From: Thioploca sp. | GTDB lineage: Bacteria; Pseudomonadota; Gammaproteobacteria; Beggiatoales; Beggiatoaceae | Assembly: GCA_011371325.1 (NCBI GenBank) | Contig: DRQV01000075.1 | Coordinates: forward strand, 1 to 6,751 | Reading direction: 5' to 3' | Length of the DNA: 6,751 nucleotides | Part shown: positions 1 to 6,140 of the stretch, in pieces | Layout: each line of letters opens with the position of its first letter | Numbering within the stretch: the stretch's first letter is position 1 | Notes under the pieces: model-generated | The model's input: only the letters and a program-made list of their open reading frames with translations | Database searches by the model: none | What the model was told of the DNA's origin: nothing | Program-made: the position numbers and the translations under genes

Positions 1-344
1 AAAATAGCACAGTTAGTAGTGATTAGAGGTAAATAAATACCTAATGCATTAAACAAAGCTGGGCTGAATTTTTTGATCACCATTTCCACAAATTGGACAG
101 TACTAGCAATTACCACAATAAAACTTATCAAGCGTAAATAAGGAGCATAGATTAGTATGTAACTATTTAAAAACCAAGTGCAAATAGCTGTTATTAACAT
201 TACAAACATACTAGCTAAACCTAACCTAAATGCTGTTTCTAATTTCCCAGAAACTCCAAAAAATGGACATAAACCTAGAAAATAGGAAAATATAAAGTTA
301 TTTACTAATAAAGAACTGATAAATATCCAAATTAAATTATCCAT
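1..344 (-). CDS. rnfA: RnfA/RsxA, membrane subunit of the Rnf electron transport complex (partial, C-terminus outside window)
   Basis: This is an integral membrane subunit of the Rnf (Rsx) complex, which couples electron transfer between ferredoxin and NAD(H) to ion transport across the inner membrane; in E. coli it also keeps SoxR reduced. My translation from the ATG at 342-344 gives 114 residues and stays open to the window edge, so about 40% of a usual ~193-residue protein is missing. Family hallmarks seen are VNNF (14-17), LGLCPFFGVSGKLETA (23-38) and LGIYLPLITTNCA (101-113). Cys26 and Cys112 sit in the two half-motifs that, in RnfA/NqrE proteins, help hold an intramembrane Fe-S cluster shared with the RnfE/NqrD partner. 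Hydrophobic segments are evident throughout. The start overlaps the rnfE stop by one base (TAATG), and AAGGA at 354-358 on this strand is a good Shine-Dalgarno, so translation is probably coupled. NqrE is the main alternative, but the GVS and VNNF wording fits RnfA better. Confidence 0.93.
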   Translation of the reverse strand, partial: MDNLIWIFISSLLVNNFIFSYFLGLCPFFGVSGKLETAFRLGLASMFVMLITAICTWFLNSYILIYAPYLRLISFIVVIASTVQFVEMVIKKFSPALFNALGIYLPLITTNCAI

Positions 345-982
345 TAAGCAAGTTCCTTAGTAGCTAATTGTTCTATAAGATTATCTTTTTTCTGTTTTAA
401 CCAATTAAAAAACAATAAAATTAATCCCAACATAATAAATCCACCTGGTGGCAATAACATTACAACCCAAGGTTCAAAATTAGGACCAAATAATGATATG
501 CCAAATAAAGAACCATTGCCTAATATTTCTCGTAAACCGCCTAAAATAAGTAATGCAAAGATAAATCCTATCGCAACTCCAAGTGCATCTGCGATAGCTA
601 ATTTAACATTATTTTTAGAAGCAAAAGCTTCTTGTCTACCTAAAATCATGCAGTTTACTACGATTAATGGTACAAAAGCCCCCAATTCTTTATGTACTAT
701 TGGTACAAGAGCTTGCAAAGTATAGTCTGCCACAGTCACAAAAGTTGCTATTATTATGATGTAACAGGAAATTCGTACTTGTCTAGGAATCAAGTTTCTA
801 AACAGAGATACCAAAGTACTAGAACCTATTAATACAAAGAAAGTTGCTAATCCCATTGCAATTGCATTAATTGCCGAATTAGTCACTGCCAACATTGGGC
901 ATAAGCCTAATACATGTACAAACACCGGATTTTCTTTCCAAATCCCTTTCAAAAATTCATCAGAAGTGGTTGTTGATTGCAT
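344..982 (-). CDS. rnfE: RnfE/RsxE, membrane subunit of the Rnf electron transport complex
   Basis: This 212-residue polytopic inner-membrane protein is the partner of RnfA in the Rnf complex (ferredoxin:NAD+ oxidoreductase; RsxE in E. coli). Motifs seen are LKGIWKENPV (11-20), LGLCPMLAVT (25-34), VNCMILGRQEAF (109-120), GLREILGNGSLFG (149-161) and LPPGGF (177-182). Cys28 and Cys111 are the conserved pair expected to ligate the Fe-S cluster shared with RnfA. It is somewhat shorter than E. coli RsxE (about 231), mainly because the stretch between the GNGSLFG and LPPGGF motifs and the C-terminal tail are shorter. The GLRE and PPG motifs favour RnfE over its homologue NqrD. The ATG at 980-982 gives an N-terminus aligned with E. 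coli RsxE; the ribosome site is weak. It is the first gene of its unit, because the upstream neighbour gatB is divergent, and it is followed at once by rnfA. This E-then-A order is uncommon in Gammaproteobacteria. Confidence 0.93.
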   Translation of the reverse strand: MQSTTTSDEFLKGIWKENPVFVHVLGLCPMLAVTNSAINAIAMGLATFFVLIGSSTLVSLFRNLIPRQVRISCYIIIIATFVTVADYTLQALVPIVHKELGAFVPLIVVNCMILGRQEAFASKNNVKLAIADALGVAIGFIFALLILGGLREILGNGSLFGISLFGPNFEPWVVMLLPPGGFIMLGLILLFFNWLKQKKDNLIEQLATKELA

Positions 983-1014
983 TTTTAAATATCTTATTGA
1001 GTTATTTATAAATA

Positions 1015-1043
1015 AAACTACCGAATCGAATGATATTTGTCAA
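1015..1043 (-). promoter_or_regulatory. Candidate sigma70-type promoter for rnfE-rnfA
   Basis: Read on the minus strand, a perfect TTGACA -35 box lies at 1038-1043. It is followed by a 17-bp spacer and a weak -10 box TAGTTT at 1015-1020 (three of six consensus bases). Transcription would begin near 1008, leaving a leader of about 25 nt before the rnfE ATG. The perfect -35 and ideal spacing support the call; the poor -10 and the AT-rich background limit it. I looked for an IscR-like operator, as might suit an Fe-S protein operon, and saw no convincing match. Confidence 0.45.
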
Positions 1044-1059
1044 CTTATATTTTTAGCCT

Positions 1060-1116
1060 TAGGAGCGATACCCTAATCAATTTCATTTATTGCCTAATTT
1101 AGATCGGGGACTCCTA
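1060..1116. repeat. Imperfect inverted repeat between the divergent rnfE and gatB promoters
   Basis: Three consecutive pairing blocks build a 14-bp interrupted stem. TAGGAG (1060-1065) pairs with CTCCTA (1111-1116), CGAT (1066-1069) with ATCG (1103-1106), and CTAA (1073-1076) with TTAG (1099-1102). A 3-nt bulge (1070-1072) lies on the left arm, a 4-nt bulge (1107-1110) on the right, and about 22 nt form the loop. It is more GC-rich than its surroundings. It sits upstream of both candidate -35 boxes, so it should not be part of either leader if those promoters are right. It could be an operator, a small RNA, or chance; no T-tract follows on either strand, so it is not a normal intrinsic terminator. 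Confidence 0.4.
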
Positions 1117-1154
1117 TCATAATTTTTAATTCACAAATTACCAATTGATATATT

Positions 1155-1183
1155 TTAGTAATAAACAATCCTCATGTTATAAT
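1155..1183 (+). promoter_or_regulatory. Candidate extended -10 promoter for gatB-ccmG
   Basis: A perfect TATAAT -10 box at 1178-1183 is preceded by TGT (1175-1177), making an extended -10 element (TGnTATAAT). At 17-bp spacing the -35 position, 1155-1160, reads TTAGTA and is weak, which extended -10 promoters tolerate. Transcription would start near 1190 and give a leader of about 34 nt. The leader contains AGGT (1209-1212) 11 nt before the gatB ATG as a modest Shine-Dalgarno. Confidence 0.6.
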
Positions 1184-1223
1184 AAATATACATAGAACTT
1201 TACTTAACAGGTAATATTTAAAT

Positions 1224-2657
1224 ATGACATGGGAAACAGTTATTGGCCTAGAAATTCATGCTCAATTGGCTACTAAAAGCAAAATTTTTTCTGGAGCAGC
1301 AACAACTTATGGTGCAGAACCTAATACCCAAGCTTGTGCCGTGGATTTAGGAATGCCTGGAGTATTACCAGTAATTAACTCAAATGTTGTACTAATGGCA
1401 GCTAAATTTGGATTGGCAATTGAAGCTGAAGTTGCACAACAATCTGTATTTGCTCGTAAAAATTACTTCTATCCTGATTTACCCAAAGGCTATCAAATTA
1501 GCCAGTTTGAATTACCTATAGTAAGACAAGGAAAGATACAAATTGAGGTAAATGACGAAAAAATAACCATTGGTATTACTAGAGCTCATTTAGAAGAAGA
1601 TGCAGGTAAATCTTTACATGAGGATTTTCATGGTCTTACAGGAATTGATCTTAATCGAGCAGGTACTCCCCTATTAGAAATAGTATCAGAACCTGATATG
1701 CGATCTCCCAAAGAGGCTGTCGCTTATATGAAAAAAATCCATTCATTGGTGCAATATTTGGGAATATGTGATGGTAATATGCAGGAAGGTTCATTTCGAT
1801 GCGATGCTAATATATCTATACGTCCTAAAGGCCAACAGGAACTTGGTACTAGAACTGAACTAAAAAATTTAAATTCTTTTCGATTTATAGAACGAGCATT
1901 AAACCTTGAAATTGAACGGCAAATTGATATTTTAGAAAGTGGAAAAACAGTAAAACAAGAAACTCGTCTATATGATTCGGATAAGCATGAAACTCGTCCA
2001 ATGCGTTCTAAAGAAGAAGCTAATGACTATCGTTATTTTAATGATCCAGATTTATTACCGTTAATCATTGAACCAGAATTTTTAGCACAGATAACAAAAA
2101 CTTTACCAGAACTACCTGATGTTAAAAAACAACGGTTTATTAGCCAATATAATTTATCTACTTATGATGCAGAATCTTTAATTAATAGCAGAGAAATGGC
2201 TGATTACTTTGAACAAGTTGTTGAAAAATCTGCTAGTGAAGCAAAAATTTGTGCCAATTGGATAGTAGGTGATTTATCAGCATTCTTAAATAAAAATAAT
2301 TTGGATATAACTAGTTCTAAAATTACTCCAGAACAACTTGCTAGTATGTTACAACGAATCACTGACAAAACTATTTCTGGTAAAATTGCTAAAAAAGTAT
2401 TTGCAGCTATGTGGGATGGCGAAGGTGATGCTGATACTATTATTAATCAACATGGTTGGAAACAGGTTACTGATAGTGATGCTATTGAAAAAATAATCGA
2501 TGAAGTTATTAACAATAATCCTAAACAGGTAGCAGAATATCAAGGTGGTAAAGATAAAGTGTTTGGTTTTTTTGTGGGGCAAGTAATGAAAGCTTCCAAA
2601 GGTAAAGCTAATCCTAAACAAGTCAATGAGTTATTAAAACAAAAACTTGCTGTTTAA
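1224..2657 (+). CDS. gatB: Aspartyl/glutamyl-tRNA(Asn/Gln) amidotransferase subunit B
   Basis: GatB is the tRNA-binding and kinase subunit of the cytoplasmic GatCAB amidotransferase. The complex uses ATP and glutamine-derived ammonia to convert misacylated Glu-tRNA(Gln) and/or Asp-tRNA(Asn) to Gln-tRNA(Gln) and Asn-tRNA(Asn). The 477 residues match the usual family length. Signatures seen are GLEIHAQL (8-15), KNYFYPDLPKGYQISQ (79-94), DLNRAGTPLLEIVSEP (142-157), MQEGSFRCDANISIRP (186-201), TELKNLNSFR (211-220) and MRSKEEANDYRYF (260-272). The C-terminal part (about 325-475) is the helical GatB/YqeY-type tRNA-contact domain. The ATG at 1224 gives the standard short N-terminus. GatB depends on GatA (glutaminase) and GatC; neither is adjacent here, because rnfE lies upstream in the opposite direction and ccmG follows 36 nt downstream. 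Reading frame and motifs are intact, so I infer a working gene with gatC and gatA elsewhere. Confidence 0.97.
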   Translation: MTWETVIGLEIHAQLATKSKIFSGAATTYGAEPNTQACAVDLGMPGVLPVINSNVVLMAAKFGLAIEAEVAQQSVFARKNYFYPDLPKGYQISQFELPIVRQGKIQIEVNDEKITIGITRAHLEEDAGKSLHEDFHGLTGIDLNRAGTPLLEIVSEPDMRSPKEAVAYMKKIHSLVQYLGICDGNMQEGSFRCDANISIRPKGQQELGTRTELKNLNSFRFIERALNLEIERQIDILESGKTVKQETRLYDSDKHETRPMRSKEEANDYRYFNDPDLLPLIIEPEFLAQITKTLPELPDVKKQRFISQYNLSTYDAESLINSREMADYFEQVVEKSASEAKICANWIVGDLSAFLNKNNLDITSSKITPEQLASMLQRITDKTISGKIAKKVFAAMWDGEGDADTIINQHGWKQVTDSDAIEKIIDEVINNNPKQVAEYQGGKDKVFGFFVGQVMKASKGKANPKQVNELLKQKLAV

Positions 2658-2693
2658 TTAAAATCCATTTTTAAATTATAGAGATAATTGAAT

Positions 2694-3218
2694 ATGTTAC
2701 GTTATTCCATTCCTTTAGTAATATGTATTATTTTAGGTGGTTTTTTATACGCTGGATTGAGTTTAAATCCTCGTGATATTGGTTCTACCAGAATCGATAA
2801 ACCAGCTCCTAGTTTTTCTCTGCCACAACTGTTAAATCCTAATAAAACTTTTAGCAATAAAGATTTTCAAAATAAAGTATCACTATTTAATGTATGGGCT
2901 TCTTGGTGTGCTACTTGTCGTTACGAACATCCATTATTAATGCAAATGGCTAAACAAGGTTATATTATTTATGGTCTTAACTATAAAGATACTATAGCTG
3001 ATGCAACAGAAATATTAACTAAAACTGGTAACCCTTATGTGGTTAATGCTTTTGATAAAGATGGTAAAGTTGGTATGGAATGGGGAGTAACCGGTACGCC
3101 AGAAACTTTTATAGTTGATAAACAAGGAATTGTACGGTATAAATATACTGGCCAATTGACTGTAGATATATTGAAACAAGATATTCTACCATTAATCCAA
3201 AAATTGGAACAAGGTTAA
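2694..3218 (+). CDS. ccmG: CcmG/DsbE, membrane-anchored thiol:disulfide oxidoreductase for cytochrome c maturation
   Basis: CcmG (DsbE) is a thioredoxin-fold reductase anchored in the inner membrane and facing the periplasm. It keeps apocytochrome c and/or CcmH thiols reduced so that haem can be attached. From the ATG at 2694 the protein has 174 residues. A hydrophobic N-terminal anchor (about 5-22) is followed by the thioredoxin domain with FNVWASWCATCRYEH (65-79), active-site Cys72 and Cys75, and GTPETFIVD (134-142) with the expected cis-Pro136. The WCxTCRxEH context is specific to CcmG and separates it from TlpA or ResA. The CxxC interior is Ala-Thr rather than the common Pro-Thr. An in-frame TTG at 2688 would add two residues, but AGAGA (2680-2684) is spaced properly only for the ATG. 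It is probably cotranscribed with gatB. No other ccm gene is visible, and the next gene is convergent. Confidence 0.93.
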   Translation: MLRYSIPLVICIILGGFLYAGLSLNPRDIGSTRIDKPAPSFSLPQLLNPNKTFSNKDFQNKVSLFNVWASWCATCRYEHPLLMQMAKQGYIIYGLNYKDTIADATEILTKTGNPYVVNAFDKDGKVGMEWGVTGTPETFIVDKQGIVRYKYTGQLTVDILKQDILPLIQKLEQG

Positions 3219-3375
3219 TATGTACAGATTGTCAAGTACTGTTGTTTACCCCAAGTATTTCCTAGTTAAATGATTCTTAAATTAAAATTGTTATAAAAAA
3301 AATTGTATGCAAAGTCCTATTTGAACGGTTTTAATTAAGAGGAAATAAATTTACCAACAGAAGATACTGTGTTTA

Positions 3376-3423
3376 TGGAATTTTATCCTCTAAAAATAAA
3401 TCTGTATTTAAAGTAAAATTCCA
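3376..3423. repeat. Inverted repeat in the ccmG/pgm convergent spacer
   Basis: TGGAATTTTA (3376-3385) and TAAAATTCCA (3414-3423) are perfect 10-bp arms. A smaller hairpin, TAAAT/ATTTA (3397-3401 and 3406-3410, loop of 4), is nested between them. The left arm could instead join a competing fold in which GAGGA (3339-3343) pairs with TCCTC (3386-3390). It lies 12 bp past the pgm stop and about 157 bp past the ccmG stop, so it might help end or protect either transcript. The stem is AT-rich and no T-run follows on either strand, so it is not a canonical terminator. The rest of the 216-bp spacer (3219-3434) shows no gene I can support. Confidence 0.3.
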
Positions 3424-3434
3424 AATATATGATC

Positions 3435-5066
3435 TTAAGTGATAACAGATGGCTTATCTCTTCCTGTATAATCTTTAATCTTAGCTATTTTATCTGCTAA
3501 TTTAATCAAGTCTGCTAATGCAACTTGTGAATCTAAATGGTGTTTTGTGGTATCTGGTTCAAAAGATTCTAAATAAACTCGTAAAGTTGCTCCTTCAGTT
3601 CCAGTTCCAGATAGACGAAACACGATTCGAGAACCATCTTGAAAACCTATTCGCATTCCTTGATTTTGACTAATACTATGGTCAACTGGATCAATATAAC
3701 TAAAATCATCACAATATTCTACTACATATCTCCCAAATTTTTTACCCTTTAAACTACTGAAAGTATGATATAAATTTTCCATAAGTTCATTGGCTAACTC
3801 GCTATCAATTCCTTCGTAATCATGGCGAGAATATATATTGCGTCCATATTTAGCCCAGTGTTTATATACAATATCTTCCACTGATAGTTTACTTACAGCT
3901 AAAATATTCAACCAAAATAATACTGCCCATAAACCATCTTTTTCCCGTACATGACTAGAACCAGTCCCAAAACTCTCTTCTCCACATAAAGTAGCTAATT
4001 TAGCATCCAATAAATTACCAAAAAATTTCCAACCAGTTGGGGTTTCATAACAGTCAATCTTGAGCGATTCAGCAACGTGATCAACTGCTTCGCTAGTCGG
4101 CATCGAACGAGCAATTCCAGCCAAACCATCTTTATAACCAGGAGCTAAGGTTGCATTGGCTGCTAAAATTGCTAAACTGTCGGAAGGATTCACAAAAAAA
4201 CTTTGACCTAATATCATATTCCGATCTCCATCACCATCAGAAGCAGCTCCAAATTGAGGGGCATCTTTTCCATACATGATATCGACTAAATCATGAGCAT
4301 AAGTTAAATTTGGATCTGGATGTCCACCGCCAAAATCTTCTAACGGAATACCATTTACCACTGTGCCAATGGTTGCTCCTAGTTTTTGTTCTAAAATAGT
4401 TTTTGCATAAGGTCCAGTAACAGCATGCATGGCATCAAAACACATGGTAAAACCAGAACTGAATAATTTACTAATAGCTGAAAAATCAAATAGTTCTTCC
4501 ATTAATTCAGCATAATCAGCAATTGCATCAATAACTTCTACCTGCATATTACCTATTTTATTGATACCTAATTGGGATAAGTCAATATTAGGACTATCAA
4601 TAATTTTATATTTGCTAATAGTTTGAGAATGTTGGTAAATTTCATCAGTAACTTTCTCTGGTGCTGGCCCTCCATTGCTAATGTTATATTTAATTCCAAA
4701 GTCACCTTGCGGCCCTCCAGGATTATGACTAGCTGATAAAACTATGCCTCCAAAAGCTTGTCGTTTGCGAATAATAGCTGATACTGCCGGAGTGGATAAC
4801 AGCCCATTTTGACCAACTAAAATTTTGCCAAAACCATTAGCAGCAGCTATTTTTAAAATAGTTTGAATTGCGGTTTTATTATAGTAACGTCCGTCACCAC
4901 CAACAACTAAAGTCTTACCTTGAAAGTTAGTCAAAGAATTAAAAATTGCCTGAACAAAGTTTTCCAAATAATGTTGTTGCTGAAATATGGTTACTTTTTT
5001 TCGTAAACCGGAAGTTCCAGGTTTTTGACCAGCAAAAGCACTGGTATTGATAGTTTTTATATCCAT
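3435..5066 (-). CDS. pgm: Phosphoglucomutase (alpha-D-glucose phosphate-specific, PGM1-like)
   Basis: This cytoplasmic enzyme interconverts glucose-1-phosphate and glucose-6-phosphate, linking central carbon metabolism to glycogen and to UDP-glucose for envelope polysaccharides. At 543 residues it has the length and motif wording of the PGM1-like type found in eukaryotes and many bacteria. Seen in order: KPGTSGLRKK (15-24); phosphoserine loop SASHNPGG (111-118) with Ser113 as the expected phosphorylated residue; metal-binding DGDGDR (277-282); PTGWKFFGNL (343-352); sugar-binding CGEESFGTGS (361-370); and phosphate-binding RLSGTGTEGA (484-493). All four catalytic regions are intact. The ATG at 5064-5066 has a strong Shine-Dalgarno, AAGGA (complement of 5073-5077), 6 nt upstream. 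It follows murG by 26 nt on the same strand and is probably the last gene of the mutM-murG-pgm unit. No glycogen or sugar-nucleotide genes are in view to narrow its role. Confidence 0.96.
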   Translation of the reverse strand: MDIKTINTSAFAGQKPGTSGLRKKVTIFQQQHYLENFVQAIFNSLTNFQGKTLVVGGDGRYYNKTAIQTILKIAAANGFGKILVGQNGLLSTPAVSAIIRKRQAFGGIVLSASHNPGGPQGDFGIKYNISNGGPAPEKVTDEIYQHSQTISKYKIIDSPNIDLSQLGINKIGNMQVEVIDAIADYAELMEELFDFSAISKLFSSGFTMCFDAMHAVTGPYAKTILEQKLGATIGTVVNGIPLEDFGGGHPDPNLTYAHDLVDIMYGKDAPQFGAASDGDGDRNMILGQSFFVNPSDSLAILAANATLAPGYKDGLAGIARSMPTSEAVDHVAESLKIDCYETPTGWKFFGNLLDAKLATLCGEESFGTGSSHVREKDGLWAVLFWLNILAVSKLSVEDIVYKHWAKYGRNIYSRHDYEGIDSELANELMENLYHTFSSLKGKKFGRYVVEYCDDFSYIDPVDHSISQNQGMRIGFQDGSRIVFRLSGTGTEGATLRVYLESFEPDTTKHHLDSQVALADLIKLADKIAKIKDYTGRDKPSVIT

Positions 5067-5092
5067 AAATAATCCTTAAAAAATGGTGATTT

Positions 5093-6130
5093 TTAATCTT
5101 GCATTATTATATCAATTATTTGTTGTAAAGCGTTTGGAATTGCACAATTTTTTGCAGCAGTTGCCATATATTGTAGATGAGAACGGTTTTTATATAATTT
5201 AGTTATTATAATTATCAGTTTATCTACGGTTAATTCTGATTGTGGTAATAAGATCGCCGCTTGTTTATCAGCTAAAAATTTGGCATTTAAAGTTTGATGA
5301 TCGTCTACTGCATAAGGATAAGGGATTAGAATACTAGCGACTCCAGCTTGAGCTAATTCACAAACAGTTATTGCTCCAGCCCGGCAAATTACTAAATCAG
5401 CCCATTGGTAAGCTTCCCCCATATTATCAATGAAGGCTGTAATTTTGAATTTAGTGCCGGAATAAGCCTCTTGCATTGCTGTAAAATGTAAGTTACCAGT
5501 TTGATGCAAGACTTCGATATCGTATGGTATTTTTTGTAATGCTATTGGTACTACTACGTTTAATGCTTTAGCTCCCAAACTGCCACCAACGACCAGTATA
5601 TTTAAAGTATCATGCTTATCGATAGAATTTGATAAGTTAGTAATATTGCTTCTTAACGGATTGCCGGTATGAATAGCATTGTTAGGAAAGGTATTGGGGA
5701 AAGCTTCCATCACATTAGTAGCGATCTTTGCTAACCAACGATTAGTTAAACCAGCTATAGCATTTTGTTCATGAATTAACAATGGGATGCCCAACAACCA
5801 AGCAGCTATCCCACCTGGACCAGTCACAAAACCACCAAAACCGATAACTTTAGTTGGCTGTACAGCACGTAAAATCTGAATTGATTGCCAAATAGCCAAG
5901 GTAATTTTAAAAGGAGCTAATAATATTCCGAGTAAACCTTTACCACGTATGCCTTGAATATTGATATATTTAATATTTATATTAGATGCTGGTATAACTT
6001 TAGCTTCTAAGCCTTTGCGAGTTCCTAACCAACAAACATCTATTGCTTGAGCTTGTAATGCTTCCGCTACAGCTAGAGCAGGAAAAACATGGCCTCCAGT
6101 ACCGCCAGCCATTATTAAAATACGTTTCAT
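5093..6130 (-). CDS. murG: MurG, UDP-GlcNAc:lipid I N-acetylglucosaminyltransferase
   Basis: MurG is a GT-B fold glycosyltransferase on the cytoplasmic face of the inner membrane. It adds GlcNAc from UDP-GlcNAc to lipid I, giving lipid II, the last cytoplasmic step of peptidoglycan precursor synthesis. From the ATG at 6128-6130 it has 345 residues, within the normal family range. Motifs seen are GGTGGH (9-14, first glycine-rich loop), IGFGGFVTGPGG (96-107), HEQNAIAGLTN (120-130), GNPLR (157-161), GGSLGA (182-187, third loop), RAGAITVCELA (250-260) and DDHQTLNA (276-283) in the donor site. The frame is open 18 codons further upstream, to 6184, but that extension overlaps mutM and lies outside the usual start, where MKRILIMAGG begins the domain. 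No clear Shine-Dalgarno precedes the chosen ATG. With mutM ending 10 nt upstream, translational coupling is plausible. MurG normally sits in a division/cell-wall cluster with murD, ftsW and murC; here it does not. Confidence 0.96.
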   Translation of the reverse strand: MKRILIMAGGTGGHVFPALAVAEALQAQAIDVCWLGTRKGLEAKVIPASNINIKYINIQGIRGKGLLGILLAPFKITLAIWQSIQILRAVQPTKVIGFGGFVTGPGGIAAWLLGIPLLIHEQNAIAGLTNRWLAKIATNVMEAFPNTFPNNAIHTGNPLRSNITNLSNSIDKHDTLNILVVGGSLGAKALNVVVPIALQKIPYDIEVLHQTGNLHFTAMQEAYSGTKFKITAFIDNMGEAYQWADLVICRAGAITVCELAQAGVASILIPYPYAVDDHQTLNAKFLADKQAAILLPQSELTVDKLIIIITKLYKNRSHLQYMATAAKNCAIPNALQQIIDIIMQD

Positions 6131-6140
6131 GGTTAATAAT

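Noticed and set aside
498..725. 75-codon open frame on the plus strand
   Set aside because: It lies entirely inside rnfE on the opposite strand, shows no recognisable domain, and is explained by antisense coding shadow.
344..982. Reading the pair at 1-982 as nqrD-nqrE of the Na+-translocating NADH:quinone reductase
   Set aside because: The gene order fits nqrDE, but the GLREILGNGSLFG, LPPGGF, VNNF and GLCPFFGVS wording matches RnfE and RnfA better. A tree would settle it.
2349..2621. 90-codon open frame on the minus strand
   Set aside because: It is antisense to the conserved gatB C-terminal domain, and its Phe/Ile/Asn-rich product looks like a by-product of AT-rich composition.
3224..3242. 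ACAG/CTGT hairpin just after the ccmG stop, considered as a terminator
   Set aside because: A 4-bp stem with an 11-nt loop and no real T-tract is too weak to call.
3295..3325. Run of eight A (T8 on the minus strand) next to a CAAA/TTTG stem, considered as a terminator for pgm
   Set aside because: The stem is only 4 bp and AT-rich, and the T-run does not follow it directly. A homopolymer of this length is common in such DNA.
3338..3442. Possible short gene or gene remnant in the ccmG/pgm spacer: two plus-strand frames stay open for 24-34 codons, one preceded by AGAGGA
   Set aside because: Neither frame has a usable start at the right distance, the peptides match nothing I recognise, and one overlaps the end of pgm. 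Open stretches this short are expected by chance.
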